This document shows, piece after piece, positions 1-5,466 of a stretch of DNA of 10,213 nucleotides. The notes beneath the pieces are model-generated. The model saw nothing but the letters and a program-made list of their open reading frames with translations, was not told the origin of the DNA and did not search any database. This DNA is from Candidatus Bathyarchaeota archaeon (GTDB taxonomy: Archaea > Thermoproteota > Bathyarchaeia > Bathyarchaeales > Bathycorpusculaceae): positions 1 to 10,213 of the forward strand of contig JAOZHM010000190.1 of assembly GCA_026014845.1 (NCBI GenBank), read 5' to 3'. The translations under genes and the position numbers were made by a program. Position 1 is the first letter of the stretch; every line of letters starts with the position of its first letter.

Positions 1-1
1 A

Positions 2-964
2 TACCCAACTGGAGAGTTGATACAGGATCCAAAGTTAATCAATTCGCTAACGGAGTTCATTGTGCAAAGAGCAAAAATGCATGGTAGAAATGAAACGATT
101 GCCGCCAAGTTTGTGACGGAAAACCTCAACATAGGGGCAGAAGACGCGAAAAACTATGGGGTCATAGAAAAAGTGGCGACCACACTAGAAGAACTGTTAG
201 ATGTTGTTGACGGCATTGACGTGGAAGTGGCGGAAAAAGGGCAATTGACGATTCAAACGAGAAATGCGGCAATACATTATTTTGGGGCAAGCATACGTGT
301 GCGAGTTTTGCGCATCATTTCAGACCCTATGATAGCGTATCTCTTGTTCACTCTTGGGGTTTATGGCGTTATCTTTGGTTTCTTCACTGCTGGATATGAA
401 GGAGAAATCATAGGGTTCATCCTTTTAATCTTAGGTTTAATCGGGTTAGGGTTCTATGTCGATCTATTACCTATTGTACTCATCGCCTTAGGCGGAGTTT
501 TGGTATTCGTGGAGATGCGGGAACCAGGACTCGAGTTTTCTGGTCCTGCTGGAATAGTTTGTTTATCAGTAGGAACGTTACTTTTGCTTCGATTTGACCC
601 TGAGCGATGGTTGATTTCCCCACAATGGTATCAGTTTTTCATGCTCGTTGTGATAGCTCTGGTAGCAATCTTGACAGTTTTCTCAGCTTTGGTTCTCTAC
701 AAAATATTTAAGATAAAGAAAAAGCGACCTGCTACGCTTCAATTTATTGGCGGAGTTGGTCAAACGATAGATGAGATTGGCCCAAAGAAAATGGGATTTA
801 TTCGTTTTCACGGTGAATATTGGAAGGCACGTTCAGACACGATCATAAAGCCTAATCAGAAAGTAAAGGTCTTGGCAAAGGAAGGGCTAACACTCACTGT
901 GGAGCCTATAGAAGAGGATGTTGCAGCCGGTGAGTCTGAGAAAAATAACTCGTCTGAAAGATAG
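2..964 (+). CDS. NfeD-family membrane-bound serine protease (ClpP class), C-terminal part; 5' end outside window
   Basis: The reading frame is open from base 2, so the gene starts before the window; the TTG at 17 is not a credible start because the frame runs through it (YPTGEL...). About 320 residues are visible. The first ~65 look like the end of a ClpP/SppA-like serine protease domain (FIVQRAKMHGRNE, then NIGAEDAKNYGVIEKVA); the catalytic residues lie upstream and are not visible. A block of about five hydrophobic segments follows, at roughly residues 110-235, including the glycine-rich EPGLEFSGPAGI stretch typical of NfeD. The C-terminal ~55 residues form the small soluble NfeD OB-fold domain (GGVGQTIDEIGPKKMG, then GEYWKARSD). 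Family knowledge: such proteins partner with stomatin/SPFH proteins in membrane quality control; no SPFH gene lies to the right, and the upstream side is not visible. Full-length relatives are about 420-470 residues. Confidence 0.88.
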   Translation, partial: YPTGELIQDPKLINSLTEFIVQRAKMHGRNETIAAKFVTENLNIGAEDAKNYGVIEKVATTLEELLDVVDGIDVEVAEKGQLTIQTRNAAIHYFGASIRVRVLRIISDPMIAYLLFTLGVYGVIFGFFTAGYEGEIIGFILLILGLIGLGFYVDLLPIVLIALGGVLVFVEMREPGLEFSGPAGIVCLSVGTLLLLRFDPERWLISPQWYQFFMLVVIALVAILTVFSALVLYKIFKIKKKRPATLQFIGGVGQTIDEIGPKKMGFIRFHGEYWKARSDTIIKPNQKVKVLAKEGLTLTVEPIEEDVAAGESEKNNSSER

Positions 965-1202
965 TTTAGTTTACATGCGTAATATTAACTGTCTACTTCT
1001 TCCCTACGGGCGCGCTCTTCTAATTCCTCTATCTTATCCAGATGTCTTTCAAATACATAGAGAAGACAGCTTCATTTCAATAGTAATTCCGATATTTTAG
1101 CGCGCGATACACTGATCGTTAAAAGTTTTAAGTTGTCTCGTAAGCCTTGTTGACATTGCTTGCGCTACTGCTTGCAAGTTCATTTTCGGGAGGTCCTAAT
1201 TT
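965..1202. other. intergenic region between convergent NfeD and AsnC-family genes
   Basis: This stretch separates two convergent genes, so no promoter is required in it. I see no tRNA and no clear U-rich terminator. On the minus strand 985-1071 is a short start-less open stretch that reads like a charged coiled-coil tail (EELEERARREEVDS). An inverted pair CTTGC/GCAAG lies near 1160-1182. Nothing else could be supported. Confidence 0.5.
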
Positions 1203-1679
1203 TCAAGTGAGTATGTCGGTAGTCTCTTTCACTGTTTCGTACACTATGCAACTCAACGTGTTCTCTATTCCCTCAACAATCCTCAACTTGTCCATGACAA
1301 ACTTTCCCAAAGTGTCAACGTGGTCAGCCTTAACTTTAATGAGAATGTCCCAACCTCCAGTAATTATGTGTACTTCTTGTACTTCTGGGAACGCAGCGAT
1401 CTGTTTTGCCACGTCTCTCTGCGATAATGGTCTTTCTCTGCCTCCTGGTCGGTAGACAAATGAAGTTAGAATGAAAGCTGCTGCTCCTTTGTCGAGTTTC
1501 TTTGAATCTAAGATAGCCTTGTATTGCTTTATTACGCCGAGCTCTTCCATTCTTTTTATCTTTGCGTACACCGTGGTTATGGGGCTGCCGATTTTTTTGG
1601 CCATTTCCTTCGCCGTCATTCTGCAGTTTCTTTGCAGTAGCTTCAGTATTTCTATATCTCTTTTATCTAGCGATTCCAT
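1203..1679 (-). CDS. Lrp/AsnC-family transcriptional regulator
   Basis: This is a 158-residue regulator of the usual Lrp/AsnC size. Residues 4-60 form the N-terminal helix-turn-helix (LDKRDIEILKLLQRNCR, then MTAKEMAKKIG and TTVYAKIKRMEELGVI). Residues ~65-155 form the RAM/ligand-sensing domain, with its signature around 107-113 (TGGWDIL) and the following conserved VDTLGKFVMDKL helix. The ATG at 1679 was preferred over an in-frame start 21 nt upstream because it gives the family-typical N-terminus (MESLDKRDIEIL) and because a TATA-like element is centred about 26 nt before it, fitting a leaderless mRNA. The gene is divergent from the asparagine synthetase A-type gene that starts ~100 bp away. 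Inference: it regulates that gene and itself, in the manner of E. coli AsnC. The effector cannot be read from sequence; asparagine or a related amino acid is the obvious guess. Confidence 0.93.
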   Translation of the reverse strand: MESLDKRDIEILKLLQRNCRMTAKEMAKKIGSPITTVYAKIKRMEELGVIKQYKAILDSKKLDKGAAAFILTSFVYRPGGRERPLSQRDVAKQIAAFPEVQEVHIITGGWDILIKVKADHVDTLGKFVMDKLRIVEGIENTLSCIVYETVKETTDILT

Positions 1680-1681
1680 GC

Positions 1682-1694
1682 TGTAATTTTTACA
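1682..1694. promoter_or_regulatory. candidate Lrp/AsnC operator at the regulator's own start
   Basis: TGTAA-TTT-TTACA is a perfect inverted repeat. With flanking bases (1681-1695) it agrees at 14 of 15 positions with the archaeal Ss-LrpB site TTGYAWWWWWTRCAA, quoted from memory. It lies between the regulator's TATA element and its start codon, overlapping the expected transcription start, where bound protein would block initiation. Autorepression is inferred. Confidence 0.55.
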
Positions 1695-1701
1695 ATACAA
1701 A

Positions 1702-1709
1702 CATAAAAA
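1702..1709 (-). promoter_or_regulatory. TATA element of the AsnC-family gene
   Basis: On the minus strand the element reads TTTTTATG, centred about 26 nt upstream of the ATG at 1679. That is the archaeal TATA-to-start distance for a leaderless transcript. The match is moderate in a generally AT-rich stretch. Confidence 0.45.
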
Positions 1710-1736
1710 TCTTGTGCATTTTCGCGTTTTTTACAC

Positions 1737-1750
1737 TATTGTTCGCAATA
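1737..1750. promoter_or_regulatory. inverted repeat upstream of the asparagine synthetase promoter
   Basis: TATTG-TTCG-CAATA is a perfect inverted repeat with 5-bp arms. It keeps the TTG...CAA core of Lrp-type sites but has a different centre from the repeat at 1682-1694. It sits immediately upstream of the putative TATA element of the plus-strand gene, a position from which an Lrp protein could either help or hinder TBP/TFB. Its centre is about 55 bp from that of the other repeat. Confidence 0.4.
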
Positions 1751-1751
1751 A

Positions 1752-1759
1752 CTTTATCA
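1752..1759 (+). promoter_or_regulatory. putative TATA element of the asparagine synthetase-type gene
   Basis: CTTTATCA is centred about 27 nt before the ATG at 1783, consistent with a leaderless mRNA from that ATG. An alternative, TTTTTTAC at 1727-1734, would suit the in-frame ATG at 1762 less exactly. Confidence 0.4.
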
Positions 1760-1782
1760 AGATGAAAGCCATTACATTCTTT

Positions 1783-2772
1783 ATGGAACCACAAGATCTG
1801 AGTTCACTGGAATCCGTTAGGCTGAGATATCGTGCTATAAGACATCCCAACATGAAACTGGTCCTAAAAGTTCAGGACCAAACACTTACTTCCTTGAGAG
1901 ACTTCTTAAGAAGAGAAGGCTTCATAGAGATACTGGCCCCCATTATTGGTCCAGCAACTGATCCCGGAATAAGGGGGGCAAAACAAGCTTCCATTCAATA
2001 CTACGGGGCGCCATTCAAAGTAATGAGCAGCATGATCCTCTACAAACAGATGATGATCTCTTCGTTCGAAAAGATATTTGCTTTATCGCCGAACATTCGT
2101 TTAGAGCCCGTTGAAAGCGTGAAAACCGCTAGACATCTGGCTGAGTTCAGACAGATCGATCTTGAGATGGTGTATGCAAGTTATGATGATGCTATGACTT
2201 TGGCTGAAGGACTGTTGGTGTCGGTTGTGAGAGATGTAAGGGAAAATTGTAGCGAAGAGCTGAAAGGGTTAGGAAGGGAGCTTAAAGAAGTGCGTGGTCC
2301 TTTCAAAAGACTAACCCACAAGCAAGCTGTTGATTTGTCAAGATCCAACGGACACATGGTTAGTTATGTGGAGGAAATTCCCTGGGATGCAGAAGCAGCT
2401 TTGTCCGCCATGCATGACGAGCCCTTCTTTATCTACGACTATCCACTGGTGTCTAGAGGATTCTACGACAGAGAAGATCCATCTAGGCCTGGGATACTGA
2501 GGGATTTTGACATGCTCTACCCTGAGGGTTTCGGTGAAGCCATATCTGGAGGGGAGAGAGAGCACACGTACAAAGGGGTGTTGAAAAGAATGAAACTGAC
2601 CGGTGTGGACCCCGAAGAGTATGGTTGGTATTTGCAGATGCTTAAAGAAGGTGTTCCTCCTTCTGTTGGGTTTGGGATTGGTGTTGAAAGATTGACAAGA
2701 TGGATTTGCGGCTTGAAAACCATTTGGGAAGCAGTGCCGTTTCCAAAAGTCCCAGGAATCGCTTCTCCCTAA
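1783..2772 (+). CDS. AsnRS-related archaeal asparagine synthetase (AS-AR / asparagine synthetase A type)
   Basis: A class II aminoacyl-tRNA synthetase catalytic core of 329 residues without the N-terminal OB-fold anticodon-binding domain that makes true AsnRS/AspRS about 430 residues. Visible motifs: a motif 2 region at ~101-129 (LSPNIRLEP, then AEFRQIDLEM), the GFGEAISGGERE block at ~249-260, motif 3 at ~297-311 (GFGIGVERLTRWICG) and the terminal PFPKVPGI. These match my recollection of the Pyrococcus AS-AR protein, which makes asparagine from aspartate, ammonia and ATP without tRNA; biosynthetic asparagine formation is therefore the likely role. The start is uncertain: ATG 1783 fits the TATA element at 1752-1759, in-frame ATG 1762 is equally readable, and the most upstream possibility (1714) would run through the promoter area. 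The gene is divergent from the AsnC-family regulator. It stands alone and converges on the PH-domain gene. Confidence 0.88.
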   Translation: MEPQDLSSLESVRLRYRAIRHPNMKLVLKVQDQTLTSLRDFLRREGFIEILAPIIGPATDPGIRGAKQASIQYYGAPFKVMSSMILYKQMMISSFEKIFALSPNIRLEPVESVKTARHLAEFRQIDLEMVYASYDDAMTLAEGLLVSVVRDVRENCSEELKGLGRELKEVRGPFKRLTHKQAVDLSRSNGHMVSYVEEIPWDAEAALSAMHDEPFFIYDYPLVSRGFYDREDPSRPGILRDFDMLYPEGFGEAISGGEREHTYKGVLKRMKLTGVDPEEYGWYLQMLKEGVPPSVGFGIGVERLTRWICGLKTIWEAVPFPKVPGIASP

Positions 2773-2916
2773 GGGCTAGATGACAAAATCAATTATAACG
2801 AGAAAAGAATTAGGGAAATCGGTTCTTTCCACCTTATCGGTTGGTGGCTTTCCATATTACAGCGCTAACTGTCGGGGGTTGCAAAGTCATTTACATACAA
2901 GAATATTCTCGCGCGC
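2773..2916. other. intergenic region between convergent genes
   Basis: It separates the convergent asparagine synthetase and PH-domain genes. The only structure noted is a possible hairpin, CCACC (2829-2833) with GGTGG (2843-2847) and a 9-nt loop, without a convincing U-tract. No small gene is supported. Confidence 0.4.
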
Positions 2917-3522
2917 TCATTTCTGTAGGGCTTTTCTTATTTTGCGCAGTTCTGCGAGAATCTGCTGGTTCATGCCCTTTGTAGGTTGGGTTTCGGCTTC
3001 TGCTTCTATTGCCTCTGGTCTTATTCCTTTTACGTAGTTGATTATTACGTCTTTTATTTCTTCAAAGTTCTTCACTCCGAAAATCACTGCTTCTGCTACT
3101 TTAGCACCGCTGCTGCTTGTCCCAGAAAACCCTGCAGTTTGAATCGAAAGCCTACCCAAACCAAAACGCCTAGAAATCGGACCCTGATAAATGTTAATGT
3201 TAGTTATGCGGTTGTAGGGCACAAAACTCTTAGTCTTCCACCACACACCCCTAGTAACCGTAATCTTATCATCCTCCAAAACGTAAGTTATCGAAGAATG
3301 AAACTTAGGAATCCAGTATAACGTGATTCCAGCAGCAAAGAGAAGCGGAACAAAACACGACAAAGCAACGGCAACTCCAATCCACATCTCAAATGAAAGC
3401 ACGACAAAGACGACAACTGGAACCATCCACCAAAGAAAACCGCCAACTACCACAATAACAAGATAAACCTGATAAAGCCTCTTTAACTCAGAATCAGCCC
3501 CAAACTCCTTTACAACAGCCAT
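2917..3522 (-). CDS. membrane-anchored bacterial-type PH-domain protein (bPH2 / DUF304-like)
   Basis: A 201-residue protein with two adjacent hydrophobic helices at ~20-42 and ~46-69, followed by a bPH2-type domain at ~75-160. Its hallmarks are an all-beta start (SSITYVLEDDKITVTRGVWW), the VPYNRITNINIYQGPISRRFGLG segment at ~101-123 and LSIQTAG. A short charged amphipathic helix closes the protein (ILAELRKIRKAL). Related proteins (YdbS/YdbT type) are membrane proteins of poorly defined role; no specific function can be given. The ATG at 3522 is preceded by GGTG five bases upstream and by a TATA-like element, supporting an independent transcript with a leader of about 15-20 nt. It converges with the asparagine synthetase gene and diverges from the DUF362 gene. 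Confidence 0.82.
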   Translation of the reverse strand: MAVVKEFGADSELKRLYQVYLVIVVVGGFLWWMVPVVVFVVLSFEMWIGVAVALSCFVPLLFAAGITLYWIPKFHSSITYVLEDDKITVTRGVWWKTKSFVPYNRITNINIYQGPISRRFGLGRLSIQTAGFSGTSSSGAKVAEAVIFGVKNFEEIKDVIINYVKGIRPEAIEAEAETQPTKGMNQQILAELRKIRKALQK

Positions 3523-3560
3523 AACAACACCAACCTAGCACAAAAACAAAGTCCATCCAA

Positions 3561-3570
3561 GTTTAAAAAC
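3561..3570 (-). promoter_or_regulatory. TATA element of the PH-domain gene
   Basis: On the minus strand it reads GTTTTTAAAC, centred about 43 nt before the ATG at 3522, placing the transcript start near 3539 with a short leader carrying the GGTG ribosome site. The stronger TATA-like element at 3609-3616 could also serve this strand. Confidence 0.4.
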
Positions 3571-3586
3571 ATTTAACCACCCTACC

Positions 3587-3599
3587 ATGAAGCCTTCAT
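3587..3599. promoter_or_regulatory. inverted repeat next to a strong TATA element
   Basis: ATGAAG-C-CTTCAT is a perfect inverted repeat with 6-bp arms and a single central base. It ends 9 bp before the TATATAAG element at 3609, a position suitable for a regulator acting on transcription in either direction. The regulator is unknown. Confidence 0.35.
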
Positions 3600-3607
3600 C
3601 ATCAAGA

Positions 3608-3621
3608 CTATATAAGGGGGG
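3608..3621 (+). promoter_or_regulatory. strong TATA element followed by G6, copy 1
   Basis: CTATATAAGGGGGG is the best TATA-type match in this region. Upstream bases on the plus strand (CAAGA) are purine-rich as in an archaeal BRE, whereas on the minus strand the upstream side is a C-run, so plus is preferred. Transcription would begin near 3636-3640, over 200 nt before the DUF362 start, so it would give either a very long leader or a separate small RNA. A 13-bp identical core recurs at 4860-4872. Confidence 0.5.
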
Positions 3622-3813
3622 CTATCTTGTATCAGAGCACCAGTTTAGGATCTTCAACTCACTCTGAACTCTCTTTCCTAACCACCAATCGTTAACGGTT
3701 CCTCCGACTCAGTATGGCATTAAGCGTTACATCATTCTCGTTCACGAACATTAGTACTTCAGTTCATCAAAACAGAAACCTTTAAATCACGCTGAACGCA
3801 CGCGCCAAAGGCA

Positions 3814-3857
3814 GTTAAAATCATAATAACAAGCCCGTGTATCATGGTTTTAGGTGG
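3814..3857 (+). promoter_or_regulatory. promoter and ribosome binding site of the DUF362 gene
   Basis: A TATA-like GTTAAAATC (3814-3822) predicts a start near 3844. AGGTGG at 3852-3857 is a good ribosome site, 5 nt before GTG 3863 and 8 nt before GTG 3866. It argues against the GTG at 3854, which it overlaps. Confidence 0.45.
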
Positions 3858-3865
3858 CAGATGTG

Positions 3866-4687
3866 GTGTCAAAGGTTGCCATAGTTGAATTCAATGGAGA
3901 TGCCCAAAGCTCTCTTAAACAAGCGCTAAAGCTTATCGGAAACATAGACGACCTGAACACAAAGGAGAGATCTGTCGTCATCAAGGTAGGGGTCTTCAAT
4001 CATAAAGCAAAAACTCATTCCACAGTCAGCGTGGTTGACGCAATCGTTAATAGCTTCAACCGAGCCCCACAGATTTTCCTTGCTGAGTCAGACAACTACA
4101 AGGGAACGGGCTTAGAAAGGCTTCAAATCTGGAAGAAGCTCTTCAACAAAAGAGTTGTGCCCTTCAATCTCTCAGACGACACAAAGACTAGAACGGTTAA
4201 GATTGCCGATGAAGAAATAGGCTTCTCACATATACTCTCTAAACCAAATGTCTTCGTAAGCACCCATGTGCTACGTGGATATGAAAAAGGGAGCATCTTG
4301 AAAAACCTCTTGGGTCTGATTCCAGACGCAAAAAAAGCACGGTTCCACAAGAAGCTGGAAACAGCTCTCCTCGATGCCTATGAAGCGATAGGACGAATAG
4401 ACCTCGCGGTCCTAGACGGCACATACACATATCACGGAGCAGGAGCCGTTGCCAGCGCACTCAGAACAAAAACAAACACGCTTCTAGTTGGCAGAGACGC
4501 AATAGCCGTAGAAGCCGTTGGAGCAGCCATTGTCGGCTTGAAACCTGAAAAAATGCCACTGATACAAGAAGCCATGAAAAGAGGCCTCGGAGAAGGGAAC
4601 ATTAGAAAGATCGAGGTGGTGGGAGTTTCTTTTGAAAATCTCAAAGAAAAAATTCGGCAGTTATTGAAAGCCTCAAAGAAAAAGTGA
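3866..4687 (+). CDS. DUF362 domain-containing protein
   Basis: A 273-residue protein of the DUF362 type: an N-terminal KVAIVEFNG strand, the SVVIKVGVFNH strand and turn, then STVSVVDAIV, PNVFVSTHVLRG, NLLGLIPDAKKARFH, LAVLDGTY and the closing NTLLVGRDAIAVEAVGAAIVGL segment. DUF362 domains are often fused to 4Fe-4S ferredoxin modules or contain cysteine motifs. This protein contains no cysteine, so it binds no such cluster, and its biochemical role is unknown. The start is one of two adjacent GTG codons (3863 or 3866) set by the AGGTGG site; an upstream GTG at 3854 is less likely. It has its own promoter and no co-directional neighbour. Its lysine-rich tail (LKASKKK) ends just before an intergenic region holding a second strong TATA element. 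Confidence 0.85.
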   Translation: MSKVAIVEFNGDAQSSLKQALKLIGNIDDLNTKERSVVIKVGVFNHKAKTHSTVSVVDAIVNSFNRAPQIFLAESDNYKGTGLERLQIWKKLFNKRVVPFNLSDDTKTRTVKIADEEIGFSHILSKPNVFVSTHVLRGYEKGSILKNLLGLIPDAKKARFHKKLETALLDAYEAIGRIDLAVLDGTYTYHGAGAVASALRTKTNTLLVGRDAIAVEAVGAAIVGLKPEKMPLIQEAMKRGLGEGNIRKIEVVGVSFENLKEKIRQLLKASKKK

Positions 4688-4972
4688 AGTCACCAACCGT
4701 GATTCCTCATGCTTCAGACGAGCGAACTATTCAATAAAAGATCCCAACGCGCCAACTCAGCGTATTTCGAGCTTAATATTTGCTGCAAAAACCTAGCAAG
4801 GGTAAACCGTATTCCAGCAAAAAACCTTCAAGCAACGCACCAAAGTCCAATACGACCTATATATAAGGGGGGTCTAGACACACCGAGAACAAGACAGAAC
4901 CCTCAAGACAAAAACATTGCTTGAACTTGGCAATAGATCCAGTTTCGCGCACGCTCACACGCCATTGAAAAC
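4688..4972. other. intergenic region between convergent DUF362 gene and replication cluster
   Basis: No protein gene is supported here. Besides the orphan TATA-G6 element, it contains AACCTAGCA (4790-4798) and CAAAGTCCA (4841-4849), both also found in the same order in the region at 3532-3555. An A5 tract at 4910-4914, read as U5 on the minus strand, could terminate the replication cluster. No tRNA or C/D-box signature was found. Confidence 0.4.
4856..4872 (+). promoter_or_regulatory. orphan strong TATA element followed by G6, copy 2
   Basis: CCTATATATAAGGGGGG shares TATATAAGGGGGG with the element at 3609-3621. It lies in the ~285-bp gap (4688-4972) between convergent genes, where no gene promoter is expected. 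A plus-strand start would fall near 4886-4890 (GAGAAC; the other copy has GAGCAC at the equivalent place). The product would be a short RNA ending before ~4972 or an antisense RNA to the minus-strand cluster. The symmetric TATATATA core means the minus direction cannot be excluded. Confidence 0.45.
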
Positions 4973-5146
4973 CTATTTCCGTTTACTACGGCTTTTCTTC
5001 ATTAGTTTACGTTTGTGTTTGCCCATTTCTTTCAGCTTTTTCATCCACGCACCTCTAACGTACAATGCTCCAACGCCCGGCTCAACAATTCCTCCTAAGC
5101 CAACAGTTTTACGCTTCCTTTTCTTCCGTGACTTCTTACGAGGCAT
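4973..5146 (-). CDS. 57-residue highly basic protein, unrecognised
   Basis: The frame encodes 57 residues, 24 of them Lys or Arg (16 K, 8 R) and only two acidic. Two basic arms (PRKKSRKKRKRK at 2-13 and KHKRKLMKKSRSKRK at 43-57) flank a small glycine-rich hydrophobic core (GLGGIVEPGVGALYVRGAW at ~16-34). The composition resembles small ribosomal or nucleic-acid-binding proteins, but I do not recognise the family. Evidence that it is real: GGTGA sits 6 nt before the ATG at 5146, the gene follows the winged-helix gene after only 6 nt, and a biased but structured sequence is bracketed by a clean start and stop. It is the last gene of the minus-strand cluster with PolD DP2. Inference: an accessory nucleic-acid-binding or ribosomal protein. 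Confidence 0.75.
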   Translation of the reverse strand: MPRKKSRKKRKRKTVGLGGIVEPGVGALYVRGAWMKKLKEMGKHKRKLMKKSRSKRK

Positions 5147-5152
5147 ACCATC

Positions 5153-5419
5153 TCACCACTGCAACCTCTTTTGTCCCAAACCAGTAAGTTTCCAGACTGA
5201 TGGTCTACTCCCTTTCCGTTGGACTAATCCCCTTAGCCGTAAAAGTTTCAGGTGATACATGACAACTCCATAATGTAGCCCCGTCTGTTTTGCAATTGTC
5301 TTGGCATCAGCGGAAATTCTCTCCAAAGCATTTAAGACGATGGTTCTAGCTCGCAAACCAGGTTTCACATTTCTATAGTCAACTAAGTAAGCATTAGGGT
5401 GATAAACTTCCTTAACCAT
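5153..5419 (-). CDS. small winged helix-turn-helix protein
   Basis: An 88-residue protein. Residues ~22-65 form a helix-turn-helix of ArsR/MarR-like layout (RARTIVLNALERISADAKTI, then AKQTGLHYGVVMYHLKLLRL). Residues ~65-80 form the wing (GLVQRKGSRPSVWKLTGLG). The recognition helix is probably HYGVVMYHLKLL. No cysteines or ligand domain are present, so it is a minimal DNA-binding (possibly RNA-binding) protein. The ATG at 5419 was chosen; in-frame TTG 5428 and GTG 5425 lie just upstream, so the N-terminus could be three residues longer. It begins 47 nt after the end of DP2 and is followed after 6 nt by the 57-residue basic protein, so the three are probably co-transcribed. Its target is unknown; a role with the replication cluster is an inference from position only. 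Confidence 0.8.
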   Translation of the reverse strand: MVKEVYHPNAYLVDYRNVKPGLRARTIVLNALERISADAKTIAKQTGLHYGVVMYHLKLLRLRGLVQRKGSRPSVWKLTGLGQKRLQW

Positions 5420-5466
5420 ACGCACCAAAAACCATTATACACCTATGCATAGAAAAGGTTTCACCC

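Larger units (their letters stand above)
3523..3865. other. divergent intergenic region between PH-domain and DUF362 genes
   Basis: About 340 bp without a supported protein gene. It holds the PH-gene TATA element (3561-3570), an inverted repeat (3587-3599), a strong TATATAAG element followed by six Gs (3608-3621), a near-palindrome AATCGTTAACGGTT (3687-3700), a GTTC-AC-GAAC repeat (3740-3749), another AT element CTTTAAAT (3780-3787), and the DUF362 promoter and ribosome site (3814-3857). The space from about 3637 to 3800 is unexplained and could be a non-coding RNA transcribed from 3608-3621. No C/D-box pair or tRNA fold was seen. Confidence 0.5.

Noticed and set aside
918..1100. Plus-strand open frame of 60 codons overlapping the NfeD 3' end
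   Set aside because: It starts inside the NfeD OB-fold coding region, has no ribosome site or TATA element and no protein-like pattern.
1714..1782. Upstream start of the asparagine synthetase gene at 1714
   Set aside because: It would add a hydrophobic non-conserved stretch and run through the inverted repeat and TATA element; starts at 1762 or 1783 are more credible.
2780..3037. Plus-strand open frame of 85 codons after the asparagine synthetase gene
   Set aside because: Its second half is antisense to the PH-domain gene, and the first part has no recognisable start signal or motif.
3596..3604. TGATGATGA on the minus strand, resembling a C box of a C/D sRNA
   Set aside because: No D box (CTGA) follows at a suitable distance and there is no C'/D' pair, so a C/D guide RNA is not supported.
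4688..4972. Search for tRNA, SRP or RNase P RNA in the intergenic regions
   Set aside because: No GTTCRANNCC T-arm or acceptor pairing was found on either strand, and the gaps are too short for SRP or RNase P RNA.
4917..5255. Plus-strand open frame of 112 codons
   Set aside because: It is antisense to the 57-residue basic protein and the winged-helix gene, and its Phe/Leu/Pro-rich composition is what the reverse of Lys/Arg codons gives.
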